Assembly (NCBI GenBank): GCA_964540965.1 | Contig: CAZIOT010000008.1 | Coordinates: forward strand, 1-64,000 | Length of the DNA stretch: 64,000 nt | Direction of reading: 5' to 3' | DNA from: JADYZU01 sp964540965 | GTDB lineage: Bacteria; Pseudomonadota; Alphaproteobacteria; Rhodobacterales; Rhodobacteraceae | Part shown: positions 1-8,248 of the stretch, one piece after another | Numbering within the stretch: the first letter of the stretch is position 1 | Layout of the letters: each line of letters starts with the position of its first letter | Made by a program: the position numbers and the translations under genes | The notes under the pieces: model-generated | The model's database searches: none | Seen by the model: only the letters and a program-made list of their open reading frames with translations | Told to the model about the DNA's origin: nothing

Positions 1-431
1 GTCGCTAGCGATGTGCCGCGCTTCGCCCGCCAGCATACGAATATAGCCAGGAAGGAACCAGAAATCAGTGGGTTAGCGGGATGGACCCCGATTGGACCCA
101 CTGGCTGGACCCGGGAAGCCAGCTCCGGTGTCCACCTCGCGATCAGCAACGGTTCATCCGAGCGCACGACCCCGAGTATATCGGTATTGATAGCCAATGG
201 CGGTCGATTTGTCTCGTTGTCCGTTGTCTCTCGGAAAGTTGTCTCGGTCGCACGAACCCGATTGACATTGCCTACCGTATATCGGCGGTGACGCACCCGA
301 ATGTACATCATCTCGTTGGCGTCGCAGCTTAAATCTGATATGTTGCCAATCTGTTCACGCGCGCGAAGATGAACGTTGGTCTCGCGACTCGTCGCGGTGG
401 CCGCATCAGCTCAGTTGGCAAGGAAATCGGC
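1..431. other. Gene-poor left edge of window
   Basis: No convincing gene is visible in the first 431 bases. Short open frames here lack a ribosome binding site and recognisable composition. Around positions 80-115 the short words ggaccc and tggaccc recur three times, which loosely resembles the repeat family at 2,609-2,875. The promoter of the gene at 432 must lie here, but I could not assign it. Confidence 0.5.
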
Positions 432-1373
432 ATGAAACCACCTACTATCAAGGCATTACCCGTCAAAAGCGATGGGAAGGAAATCGGCCAAGGTGTTCTT
501 GATCTCGGCATTGAAAAGGATACCGAGATCAATGGAATCGGTATGGGTGTGCTTTCCAATGGCACGCCATACTTGAATCAGCGTGGACTTGCCGCGCTGT
601 GTGGCGTCCAGAACGCCCACATCGGGACGATCAGTTCTCAGTGGGACGAACCGGATCCAAAGCCAAGGATCAGGGCCATCAAGGGCATATTGTCCAAGAT
701 CGGCCTTGAGGCCCCCGCCGCCCATATTGAAGTGCCGCACAACGGAGTGGTGCACTACTGCTACCCAGCAGAAGTGTGTCTGGCGATCCTCGAGTACTAT
801 GCGTTCGACGCTGGTACGAACTGCCAGCCAGAGGCACGGGACAATTTCCGTATCCTAGCCGGCACGAAACTTCGCGAGATGATCTACTCGCAGGTCGGTT
901 ACGACCCGACCGGTCGCGCGCGTTTCGACAAATGGCATGAGAGGATTGCCCTGAACTATCAGTCTGCTCCGCGGGGCTTTTTCAGCGTGTTCAACGAAGC
1001 CGAGACGCTGATCTATGAGATGATCGTTGCGGGCGCCCCAGTCGACGAAAAGAACGTTGTCGATATTTCGATTGGCCTGCATTGGTCGAAGTTCTGGGAC
1101 GAGAACGGCTTCAATGAGCGGTTTGGCGATCGCAGCAAGTTCCCTCACCGGTATCCGGATAGCCACCCACAGGCAAAGTCAAACCCTCAGGAAGCGTGGT
1201 GCTATCCGCTCGAAGCATTGGGTGCGTATCGAGAGTGGCTGCAGGACCACTACATCGGCGGGGGAAAATTCCGCAAGTACATCAACGATAAAGCGAAGAA
1301 AGGCACCATTGCACCCTCAATTGCCCAACTTACGATTGCAAAGATCGAGACGCCGCAGATTACTGGCTACTAA
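432..1373 (+). CDS. Phage-associated protein resembling BstA abortive-infection family
   Basis: A 313-residue protein. An upstream in-frame ATG exists at 369, but the ATG at 432 has an AAGGAA ribosome binding site seven bases ahead, so I chose 432. The N-terminal third resembles a KilA-N/Bro-type DNA-binding fold (residues about 35-130, containing YLNQRGLAALCGV and HYCYPAEVCLAILEYYAF). The C-terminal part carries the stretches FPHRYPDSHPQAKSNPQEAW and FRKYINDKAKK, which I associate with BstA, the prophage protein that aborts infection by other phages. The gene stands alone on the plus strand and converges with the minus-strand block, overlapping its last gene by four bases. That placement is typical of a cargo gene. 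The family assignment is by memory of motifs and needs a profile search; otherwise it is an uncharacterised phage protein. Confidence 0.5.
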   Translation: MKPPTIKALPVKSDGKEIGQGVLDLGIEKDTEINGIGMGVLSNGTPYLNQRGLAALCGVQNAHIGTISSQWDEPDPKPRIRAIKGILSKIGLEAPAAHIEVPHNGVVHYCYPAEVCLAILEYYAFDAGTNCQPEARDNFRILAGTKLREMIYSQVGYDPTGRARFDKWHERIALNYQSAPRGFFSVFNEAETLIYEMIVAGAPVDEKNVVDISIGLHWSKFWDENGFNERFGDRSKFPHRYPDSHPQAKSNPQEAWCYPLEALGAYREWLQDHYIGGGKFRKYINDKAKKGTIAPSIAQLTIAKIETPQITGY

Positions 1374-1792
1374 GCAGTGCGGCTAATCACGAACCCCATA
1401 GAACGTTTGCGCGGCACCTGGTTTCCATTCAGCCGCCAAACGATCACAGCGATGCCGTACTGCCACCGGCGGTTGGCCGTTGCCCTGCTGATGCCGAGTT
1501 CCCAGCAGATCGGCTTCCAAGGTTTCCGGTTGGCCCGCAGCCATAGGAGCCGGGCATCGTCGGGATCCAGCCAGCGCAGCCAAAGCAACGTTTCCTCGGC
1601 TTGGGTGATCTGGCGCGGGCTGGGCCTTGGCCGCCGCATCTGAGGCTGTTGGCCGACCTTGTCAGCGAAACTGTGGAAGTATTCAGGCCAGGCGCTGAAG
1701 TAGCCCTGCGGCTTGCCCTCGGGCAGCATGCTGAAAACGTCGGCGGCGCTTTCGAGCCGCGCGTCGACCGTGGCTGGCGTCCAGTCATCCAT
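1370..1792 (-). CDS. DUF6362-like phage helix-turn-helix protein
   Basis: A 140-residue protein starting at the ATG at 1,792 (MDDWTPATVDARLE). A longer frame extends upstream but overlaps the neighbouring gene and looks non-coding. The segment LLWLRWLDPDDARLLWLRAN followed by ICWELGISRATANRRWQYGI looks like a helix-turn-helix reading head. This arrangement is known to me from DUF6362 proteins of alphaproteobacterial prophages, whose function is unestablished; a terminase-small-subunit-like or regulatory DNA-binding role is possible. It is the last gene of the minus-strand run, and its start lies seven bases inside the end of the preceding small gene, so the pair is probably translationally coupled. 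Confidence 0.6.
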   Translation of the reverse strand: MDDWTPATVDARLESAADVFSMLPEGKPQGYFSAWPEYFHSFADKVGQQPQMRRPRPSPRQITQAEETLLWLRWLDPDDARLLWLRANRKPWKPICWELGISRATANRRWQYGIAVIVWRLNGNQVPRKRSMGFVISRTA

Positions 1793-1985
1793 TGGCGGCC
1801 TCCCGGCTATCGGCGCGTTGGCCATAGAGTTTGTCGCCGAGTTGGCGAACCAGTTCGCGTTCGGGCCAGGTGAGCCGGGGATCGTCGACCGACACCGCGA
1901 GCAGACCTTGGTCATGCCAGCCTTCTTGCTTGACCCGATCAGGATCGCGGCGCGTGCCGCCATAGCCTCGCGGGTGCCACCTCAT
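1785..1985 (-). CDS. Small phage protein of unknown function (66 aa)
   Basis: A 66-residue charged protein beginning MRWHPRGYGGTRRD and containing DDPRLTWPERELVRQLGDKL. Its start codon overlaps the stop of the RuvC-like gene upstream (ATGA arrangement), and its end overlaps the start of the DUF6362-like gene, so three genes form one coupled unit. No domain is recognised. The tight coupling and codon usage similar to its neighbours are the reasons to call it real. Confidence 0.55.
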   Translation of the reverse strand: MRWHPRGYGGTRRDPDRVKQEGWHDQGLLAVSVDDPRLTWPERELVRQLGDKLYGQRADSREAANG

Positions 1986-2503
1986 GCGACACCTCCATTG
2001 GTCTCAATGACCCAGAGAAGGATAGCAATGGCGTCGGCTTCGTTGTCGTCTGCGGGCGAAAAACCTTTGGCCTTGGCCGCCACGATCATGGCCTCTTTCG
2101 GCGCATTCCCCTTGCCGGTCGCATGTCGTTTGATGGTGCCGACAGGCACGCCCTGATACGGCACGCCTCGCAGTTCGGCAAAAGCCGTCAGTGTCGCCAT
2201 CAGTCCGCCATAAATGTGAGCCGCATCGGTGCCTGCGTGCCGCCGCACCTCTTCAAACCAGATGGCTGAGATTGGGCCCGAGAGGCAGTCGATTTCGCCC
2301 AGCCAGTTGGTGAAGCGCAGATAGCGCATGCCGCCGCCGTCGAAGCGGCCCGGACGGAAGCTCGCAGTGCCGCTGGTGATCAGACCATCATGGCCGCGCA
2401 GGGCCCAGCCGGTCGTGGTACCCAGATCGAGGGCGAGGATGCATGAAGCGGAAACGCGCCCCGGTTGGGGGCGCAGGTCCGGCATGGAGATCGTCTGGTT
2501 CAT
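1982..2503 (-). CDS. RuvC-like Holliday junction resolvase, phage type
   Basis: A 173-residue protein with an RNase H-fold nuclease pattern. The first acidic residue is D26 in CILALDLGTTTGW, the second E84 or E85 in AIWFEEVRRH, and the last acidic pair lies in ADDNEADAIAILL (D152/D153 and D157). This D-E-D spacing is that of RuvC-type resolvases and related phage nucleases, which cut four-way junctions and branched DNA during recombination and packaging. Its length is close to that of bacterial RuvC (about 170 residues). It opens a three-gene minus-strand unit and is separated from the replication block by the repeat-rich region at 2,609-2,875. Confidence 0.75.
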   Translation of the reverse strand: MNQTISMPDLRPQPGRVSASCILALDLGTTTGWALRGHDGLITSGTASFRPGRFDGGGMRYLRFTNWLGEIDCLSGPISAIWFEEVRRHAGTDAAHIYGGLMATLTAFAELRGVPYQGVPVGTIKRHATGKGNAPKEAMIVAAKAKGFSPADDNEADAIAILLWVIETNGGVA

Positions 2504-2608
2504 GTTGAAGGCTCACAGACAGTGGGCCTTCGGCTTTGGTCACACTGATTGAATCACGGCGGACGGGCGCAATCAAGAAAAATGCGCAACGCGGGCGCTT
2601 TGGATTGC

Positions 2609-2875
2609 TGGCCCCACTTGGTCCCACCTCCGTCGAAAGTGGGGCCAGAAAAATGCATTCAAAATCAATGCTGTCCCCACTGGCCCTACCTGGTCCCACC
2701 TCTTTCTTTCCGATGCATGAAGAAGGGAAGGACTAGCGTGGACTCGTCATTTCTATGGGAAAGGAAAGGAAGTCAGTGGCCCAAGTGGGGCCAGTGGGGA
2801 CACGATTGATATTGATGGACTTTTTCTGTCCCCACTTTCCCGTCAAGGTGGGGACAGATCGGAAGGTGGGGCCAC
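2609..2875. repeat. Cluster of GTGGGGCCA / GTGGGGACA repeats with two hairpins
   Basis: At least eight copies of a 9-10 base word of the form GTGGGGCCA, GTGGGGACA or GGTGGGACCA occur on both strands in about 270 bases between the RuvC-like gene and the end of the primase-helicase gene. Two pairs form hairpins: TGGCCCCACTT at 2,609-2,619 with its complement at 2,637-2,647, and CTGTCCCCAC at 2,826-2,835 with its complement at 2,848-2,857. Iterated short words next to a replication gene suggest binding sites for an initiator or repressor, or a replication origin. That role is inferred from position only. Confidence 0.6.
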
Positions 2876-2880
2876 GGCAA

Positions 2881-2910
2881 AACGAAAAGGGGCACCCTCG
2901 CGGATGCCCC
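2881..2910 (-). terminator. Rho-independent terminator of the replication block
   Basis: Read on the minus strand, a GGGGCA stem, a ten-base loop and a TGCCCC stem are followed by TTTTCGTT. The structure lies 26 bases past the stop of the primase-helicase gene, where the long minus-strand operon should end. Confidence 0.75.
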
Positions 2911-2935
2911 CTATCGTCGGCTGGCTGCAATTCCG

Positions 2936-5491
2936 TCAGTCCTTTCGTTCTGGCCTGCGATACCGCCATTCGCGGGCCTCTCCCGTGCGGCGACGATACC
3001 TCTCCCAATGCCGAGATTTCAGCCAAGCGCCTACCCGCATCTGATCGATCTTTGTCCATTTCGCAGGTTCAATTCCAAGGGCCCCTTCGAGAATTTCGCC
3101 CACAGACACGTCTCGTATCGGATCGACCCTCTCGAACTCCTCGTCCTGCCAATCCTCATACCCCGCGTGGCCGCGATTGACGCTGCGCGTGTCGTGGGTG
3201 AGCCATCTGTCGATGCGCGCGTCCCATGCGTCACCCTGATACCGGGATTCTTGTTCGGTTCGGGCCTCTGCCAGCAGATCCGCATCGTCGATCCACCAGA
3301 TCGCGCCTTCGCGGAAACGATGGACAGCCTCGGCCCAGAGCTGGTCGCGGTCGCGAGCCAGAGCCGCGATGTCGATGGTGCCGCAGCGGAGCGGCCAGAA
3401 GCGGCGGTTGCCGGTCTCGTCGCGCAGATAGGTGTCGGGGTTGACCGTGCCAGCGAAGACGCATTGGCGCGGCACCTCGACGGTGTAGCGGCCATAGGGC
3501 GGCCGGAAGCGATCAGTAGTTCGGGTCAGGAATGCCTTGATGCGCGACACCTCGGCACGGCCGATAGCGTCAAGTTCAGCGATTTCCACGATCCAGATGC
3601 CCTGCATGTGGATCGCCGCGTCCTTGGACCCCAGCTCGGGCAATTCGTCGGTGAACCATTCCTCGCCCGCCAGCACCTTGATGGCCGTGGATTTGCGCGC
3701 GCCCTGCGGGCCTTCAAGGATCAACATGTGGTCGGCCTTGACACCCGGTCGGAAGATGCGGGCGACGGCCGAAATCAGCCAGAGCGCGCCAACGGTGTGG
3801 TGGAAAGCAGTCGGTTCGGCCCCAAGATAGGTGCTGGTCCAGGTCTCGATCCGCGGCGTGCCATCCCAGCGCAGGTGATCCAGCCAGTCCCGCACCGGAT
3901 GGATACGGTGATCGCGGGCGACGGCACCAATGGCGCGGCCAACCACCATGGGGGCGACGTTGACGCCACGCAGTTGCAGCCATTCGGCGGTACGAACCTC
4001 GTCCGCATCCTCCCACGGGCGGGGAAATGGGCCGGTCGCGCCGTCCCATGGCAGCGGTTGCCGCACGACAATTGCCTGCGCGAAGTCGTCGAAGGCCAGA
4101 ACACCCGCGAAGGCGATATCGGAAGTCAGGGCAATAATGACATTGGCCTCGTTGCGTTCGGGTGTTCCCGCCATGTCCTGACGGAGGCGGTTGTACCAGG
4201 CTGGTTTGGAAATGCGTACATTCGGATCACCACCGGCGTTCACACGGCGACCGAGTTCCGTCAGCTGCTTTTCCAGGATCGCCATGGGAATGCCGGTCGC
4301 AACCTTGATGTGCGCCAGGATCTGGCGCGAAGGTAGCGGGTCCAGCCGCGCCAACGCAATGCGGCCAAGCAACTGGCCGAGGCCCGTGATATCGGGCGGA
4401 TTGGTCAAACTATCGGCGGCAGCGACGAGAGCCTCAATCGCATTGTCACCGACAGGGAGGCCTTCTGCCCCGGCAATCTCATTGATCGCAGGGACGTCCT
4501 GCCCGGCGCGATAGTCCTCGGCGCGGGCCCCGCGTATCAGGTCGTCGTTGAAATCATCGCCATTGAGGGGCAGGACGATTTCGTTCGGAATGTCGGCCCT
4601 GTTCAGCCGGTCCGACAGGGTTGCGGCAGCCTGACGCCCGGCATCGCCCGCATCAGCATAGATGGTGATGCGGGCGATGCCGTCGGGCCAGCGAAAACGC
4701 GCCAGCCCATCGGCCGAAAGGGCTGCCCAGACCGGCGTGCCGAACAGGTCGTGTGCTGCAATGGCCGTCTCGATGCCTTCGGCCACGCCAAGATGGCCAT
4801 CATCCCGAATGGCGAACAGACGCACCGAAGCGTCCGCAACAGAACCCAGCATCTTCTTGCCTGCTGGGGCCTTGGCGCTGCCGTCGTCCAGAAGAAAAGT
4901 GCGATGGATGCCGGGCGCCCGATCACTATTCGCGAACCGCGCCAGCGCGATCAGCCCCGGCCAGCCACGCTTGGTCTCGAAGTCTGCAAGGTCGGGATGG
5001 AACATCAGATCCGGCGAGGCAGGATCCAATAGCCCGCGCGCGCGGAGGTAGTCTTCACCCACGGAGCCCGCCAACGGGACGGCGCCATCGATAAGCCTAG
5101 CGATCTCGGCGGAATGATCGGGCTTGGGGCGCGGCGCGGATCGAGGTGCCGGATGGTCCATGCCCGCGATGCGCGCAGCCTCGTCGAAAAGTGCGCCGTC
5201 AGAGAGGCCAGTTGCCTGTGCGATCAGGTCGATCGGGCCCGCACGCTCGCCGGTAGCATAGTCGAAGCCCCAGCCGGCATAGGGCCCATCGAGATGGATG
5301 GTGCAGGATCCGTCCTTGCGCGGGGCTCGGCCCGAAAGATCGGCGCAACGCAACGCGCGCCGGTCACGGGCAAGCTGCGCCTCCGGAAACAACCGCGGCA
5401 GCCAGTCGTTGGCCGTGATCGCCAGCCGGTCACGCACCGCCGCCAGATCATGGCGCGGGTTGGATGTGGCGACATCGTTCAGGTCGATCAT
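2936..5491 (-). CDS. Primase-helicase: Toprim domain plus VapE-type P-loop ATPase
   Basis: An 851-residue replication protein. The start at 5,491 (MIDLNDVATS) has a GAAGGGG ribosome binding site and lies ten bases after the preceding stop; an in-frame extension overlaps that gene and was rejected. Residues about 20-110 resemble a DNA-primase N-terminal domain without zinc cysteines. Residues about 230-310 form a Toprim domain (E238 in VAEGIE, D280 and D283 in YADAGDAG). Residues about 485-800 are a virulence-associated-E type ATPase with Walker A GPQGARKS at 594-601, where the usual GKS glycine is replaced by arginine, and an IWIVEIAELD Walker B region. Such proteins prime and unwind DNA for phages and satellites. 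It is the last gene of the operon. Confidence 0.85.
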   Translation of the reverse strand: MIDLNDVATSNPRHDLAAVRDRLAITANDWLPRLFPEAQLARDRRALRCADLSGRAPRKDGSCTIHLDGPYAGWGFDYATGERAGPIDLIAQATGLSDGALFDEAARIAGMDHPAPRSAPRPKPDHSAEIARLIDGAVPLAGSVGEDYLRARGLLDPASPDLMFHPDLADFETKRGWPGLIALARFANSDRAPGIHRTFLLDDGSAKAPAGKKMLGSVADASVRLFAIRDDGHLGVAEGIETAIAAHDLFGTPVWAALSADGLARFRWPDGIARITIYADAGDAGRQAAATLSDRLNRADIPNEIVLPLNGDDFNDDLIRGARAEDYRAGQDVPAINEIAGAEGLPVGDNAIEALVAAADSLTNPPDITGLGQLLGRIALARLDPLPSRQILAHIKVATGIPMAILEKQLTELGRRVNAGGDPNVRISKPAWYNRLRQDMAGTPERNEANVIIALTSDIAFAGVLAFDDFAQAIVVRQPLPWDGATGPFPRPWEDADEVRTAEWLQLRGVNVAPMVVGRAIGAVARDHRIHPVRDWLDHLRWDGTPRIETWTSTYLGAEPTAFHHTVGALWLISAVARIFRPGVKADHMLILEGPQGARKSTAIKVLAGEEWFTDELPELGSKDAAIHMQGIWIVEIAELDAIGRAEVSRIKAFLTRTTDRFRPPYGRYTVEVPRQCVFAGTVNPDTYLRDETGNRRFWPLRCGTIDIAALARDRDQLWAEAVHRFREGAIWWIDDADLLAEARTEQESRYQGDAWDARIDRWLTHDTRSVNRGHAGYEDWQDEEFERVDPIRDVSVGEILEGALGIEPAKWTKIDQMRVGAWLKSRHWERYRRRTGEAREWRYRRPERKD

Positions 5492-5501
5492 CGCGTCCCC
5501 T

Positions 5502-6821
5502 TCAGGCCAACAGCACAAGGCCGCGCTCGGCCCGGGTGATCGCGGTATAAAGCCAGCGGCGGCGGTCGAGATCGGTGCGGCCCATCCCGTCATCCCAGAC
5601 GATCACATTCTCCCATTGCGAGCCCTGCGCCTTGTGGGCTGTGATCGCCCAGCCGAAGGTGGCTTCGGTCAGAAGGCGCTTGTCCTTCCAGTCACGGTCG
5701 TGACGTTTGGGGTCATTGGCGACATGATCCTCGAAATGCCCCTTGTAGACGCGCAAACGGCCCGGTCCGCCGTCGCGATCAAGGGGCCCGACCCGGCGAC
5801 CATCCTCGTCATGGACGATTGCCGAAAAATAGAGACTGCCCTCGTCGACGATGCCTTCAAGCGTCAGAAACATGCCGTTGATCAGCCCGAGGTCGTTCTG
5901 GTTTTTCAGGCAGATGATCTTTTCTGCCGCGCCGGTGGGGAGGTATGTCCCGCCAAACCCCGCTGCCGCGCGCATTGCGTTGTTCAACTGCAGCCGCGTC
6001 GCGTTCAGGCCGCAGATCAACTGCCCGCCCCGCAGTGCCTGATCCGGGGTGATGTCGCCCTTGCGCAGCTTGGCCACGAAAGAGTCGTAGGTCCCGAATC
6101 CGATGGGTTCGCCCATCCGCGCCATGGTGGCCAGCCGTATGATGACGCTTTCCGCCGCCTGGCGGTGGATTTCCGTCAGCATCACGTCGGGCGCGTCACG
6201 GGTGAAGGCACCTTCGCCCTTGATGGGGGGCAGCTGGCCGGGATCGCCCAGCACCAAGATGGGCTTGCCGAAACTCATCAGGTCACGCGCCATCTCTTCG
6301 CCCACCATCGACACCTCATCCAGCACGATCAGCTTGGCATCGGCGGCATCGCTCTGCGGGTTCAGGGCAAAACGGGGGTGTTTCATGGCCGAAAGCGCCT
6401 GGCGCATTGCCTCGATCCCCGCCTCGGCCGCAGTCCTGTCGAAACCCGTCAGTCGGCGGGCGGCGATTTCCGCCTCCTGTACCTTTGCGGCGGCGGCTGC
6501 GACCTCCTCTTCGGTCGACTCGATCACCGAATAGATCAGGCTGTGGATTGTGCGCGCGGGCGTGCCCTTGCGGTTCAGGACCAGCGCGGCCTTGCCGGTA
6601 AAAGTGGCGGTGACCACGCCCGGTACGCAGGTGCCGTCCTTGGCGCTGCGGTGAGGTGACAGGCCGAGGTCGTCGAGGGCAAACTTCAGAACGGTGCTCT
6701 TGCCCGACCCGGCATAGCCGAAGAGGCGGAACACCTGCTGCTGGTCGGTACGGGTTTCGAACCAGTCGCGGACTTCGGCGATGGCGGCGGCCTGAGCGTT
6801 CGAAGGGGTGAAGTCATTCAT
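5502..6821 (-). CDS. RecD/Dda-like SF1 DNA helicase
   Basis: A 439-residue ATP-dependent helicase of superfamily 1B. The start at 6,821 (MNDFTPSNAQ) follows GGGGGAAC and lies inside the end of the upstream nuclease gene by eight bases. Walker A is GYAGSGKS at residues 35-42, Walker B is LIVLDEVSMV, a glutamine motif appears in LGDPGQLPP, and the UvrD-like C-terminal motif is ITAHKAQGSQWENVIV with the final YTAITRAERGLVLL. Phage Dda and RecD2 helicases of this class unwind 5' to 3' and assist replication restart or recombination. Context with a Cas4-like nuclease suggests the two act together on DNA ends, as in RecBCD/AddAB-type processing, which is an inference. Confidence 0.85.
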   Translation of the reverse strand: MNDFTPSNAQAAAIAEVRDWFETRTDQQQVFRLFGYAGSGKSTVLKFALDDLGLSPHRSAKDGTCVPGVVTATFTGKAALVLNRKGTPARTIHSLIYSVIESTEEEVAAAAAKVQEAEIAARRLTGFDRTAAEAGIEAMRQALSAMKHPRFALNPQSDAADAKLIVLDEVSMVGEEMARDLMSFGKPILVLGDPGQLPPIKGEGAFTRDAPDVMLTEIHRQAAESVIIRLATMARMGEPIGFGTYDSFVAKLRKGDITPDQALRGGQLICGLNATRLQLNNAMRAAAGFGGTYLPTGAAEKIICLKNQNDLGLINGMFLTLEGIVDEGSLYFSAIVHDEDGRRVGPLDRDGGPGRLRVYKGHFEDHVANDPKRHDRDWKDKRLLTEATFGWAITAHKAQGSQWENVIVWDDGMGRTDLDRRRWLYTAITRAERGLVLLA

Positions 6822-7614
6822 GATTGTTCCCCCAGCACTTGCCCGCCCACGCGCAGGGCGCATGCCATTTGCCCGCCGACATGCCGCCCCGGCACAGGAC
6901 CGCTGTGGGATCAGCCGCCATGCGCGGCAGCCACTCGCCCACCTCGGATGCCCGCACCACCGCCACGGCGCGGTCCGACATGTCCTGCGCCAGCCGCGCG
7001 TCGAACGGCACCAATTCGGCGTGCAGTTCCATCGTGTCGCGGTTCAGCGCTGTGAACAGCGCGGGCTTCGGCAGATCAAGATAGGCCTGATAGAGTGCCA
7101 GCTGGGCGGCATAGACCGGGCGGGCAATGCTGACGCCCCGCTTGACCACGTCCTTCCAGCTTGACGCCCCGAGCGCCTTGTTTTCCCACAGGGCGGGATA
7201 GTCCATGGCAACCGGACCGGAGACAAGGCAACCATCGATGTGGCCCTTGAACCGGCCACCAAGTGCGGCGAACCCGAACTGCCGCCCATCGGCGCGTGCT
7301 GTGCGAAGATCGAACCCCGCAATGCGCAACCAGCCTGCGACGATGTCCTCGCCCCGGTGCCCCGCCTCGAAGATACGCAGGGTTTTCGGAGCGAACTCCT
7401 GACCTTCGTCTTTCGGCACGGCCAGAAAGTCATACTGGATCTGGCGCAGGCAATCGCGGCCGAGACCTGAGGAACTGACATAGGTGCGGGGCCGTTCGCT
7501 GCGGTTGCGGGCCACAAGGGCCACATCGATGGCCGCTGAAACGGCTGATGCGATGGTGGCGGGCGGGATGGCTTGGTCATAGAGGCAGCCCGAGCCATGG
7601 TTCAGGTCAATCAT
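6814..7614 (-). CDS. Cas4/RecB-like PD-(D/E)XK exonuclease with probable Fe-S cluster
   Basis: A 266-residue nuclease. The start at 7,614 (MIDLNHGSGC) overlaps the stop of the preceding small gene. The PD-(D/E)XK core is visible as H86 in EAGHRGED, D127 in GHIDG and E144-x-K146 in ALWENKAL, followed by a glutamine/tyrosine helix (YAAQLALYQAYL). One cysteine before the core (C55 in LGRDCLRQ) and three near the C-terminus (C241, C254, C260) match the one-plus-three pattern of the 4Fe-4S cluster in Cas4 and AddB-type nucleases. It probably resects double-strand ends to make single strands for the annealing or strand-exchange protein encoded upstream. It overlaps the helicase gene by eight bases, consistent with coupling. 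Confidence 0.8.
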   Translation of the reverse strand: MIDLNHGSGCLYDQAIPPATIASAVSAAIDVALVARNRSERPRTYVSSSGLGRDCLRQIQYDFLAVPKDEGQEFAPKTLRIFEAGHRGEDIVAGWLRIAGFDLRTARADGRQFGFAALGGRFKGHIDGCLVSGPVAMDYPALWENKALGASSWKDVVKRGVSIARPVYAAQLALYQAYLDLPKPALFTALNRDTMELHAELVPFDARLAQDMSDRAVAVVRASEVGEWLPRMAADPTAVLCRGGMSAGKWHAPCAWAGKCWGNNHE

Positions 7615-7826
7615 TGGTCGCGCTCCCAGAACCCACCGGCTTGCGCAATGCAGGTCAGTTTGTGAAGCTGGGCGTCCGTCAGTTGGGCGCGCGCTCCGTA
7701 CCGTTCGAGTTTCTGGCGCAAGCTGTCGCAAAACTCGATCTCGAAATCGGTGGCGGCATTTTCAGTTGCTGCGGCCAGAAGCCCCTTCCAGGTGCAGGTC
7801 GTCGTATCGTCGTTCAGATCAATCAT
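7611..7826 (-). CDS. Small phage protein of unknown function (71 aa)
   Basis: A 71-residue protein starting MIDLNDDTTT with GAAGGGG upstream. The body (FEIEFCDSLRQKLERYGARAQLTDAQLHKL) looks helical and no domain is recognised. Its stop overlaps the start of the Cas4-like gene (ATGA). Its first six residues and leader match those of the primase-helicase gene and the nuclease gene almost exactly, a duplication discussed in the findings. Confidence 0.6.
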   Translation of the reverse strand: MIDLNDDTTTCTWKGLLAAATENAATDFEIEFCDSLRQKLERYGARAQLTDAQLHKLTCIAQAGGFWERDQ

Positions 7827-7837
7827 GGCGCGCCCCT

Positions 7838-8248
7838 TCAGAACGGAATCGGATCGTCATGGGAGGTGCCGGTGCGTTCCTTGATTGCCCCCTGCGCCAG
7901 CATGCTATCGACGTAGCCGGTCACCGCAGCCTCGATCAGACGATCAATGTCGGCGGCGGTGCGGTTGAAGAAGGGCTCCATCAGCCCAAGGTCGGTCAGG
8001 GCCTCGGCGAAAAGCATCCGCGCATTGCGGATCGCATGGGTCTCTCGGGCGGTCTTGTCGATCATGCCATTGTTCCTTTGGGCAATTGCGCTGCCAACGT
8101 CCTGACAACGGAGCGAGCAGAAGCGGTGATAGGGGTAACGGTCGTGCTGAAGCCGGTGGACGTAGCCGAAGCCGCGGGCTTCACGCGCGCAGACCGCGCA
8201 GATTGCTACCCGAGCAAGAGCATCGCGACCGGGTCCTCTTGCGGCCAA
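7838..8248 (-). CDS. DUF6511-like zinc-finger protein, start uncertain
   Basis: The frame contains a treble-clef-like cysteine pattern, CAVC then FCSLRC (CxxC and CxxxC about 25 residues apart), followed by MIDKTARETHAIRN and a helical region ending in TSHDDPIPF. I associate this layout with DUF6511 proteins of alphaproteobacterial prophages, function unknown. The cysteine segment has no in-frame ATG or GTG. The coordinates use a TTG at 8,248, which overlaps the upstream gene and lacks a good ribosome binding site. A second option is the ATG at 8,064 with AAGGAA seven bases ahead, which would drop the zinc finger. Either the finger is translated from a rare start or the N-terminus is decaying. 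Confidence 0.5.
   Translation of the reverse strand: MAARGPGRDALARVAICAVCAREARGFGYVHRLQHDRYPYHRFCSLRCQDVGSAIAQRNNGMIDKTARETHAIRNARMLFAEALTDLGLMEPFFNRTAADIDRLIEAAVTGYVDSMLAQGAIKERTGTSHDDPIPF

Noticed and set aside
263..283. TTGACA followed by TATATC as a promoter for the BstA-like gene
   Set aside because: The spacing is about ten bases instead of 16-18, so it does not form a usable -35/-10 pair.
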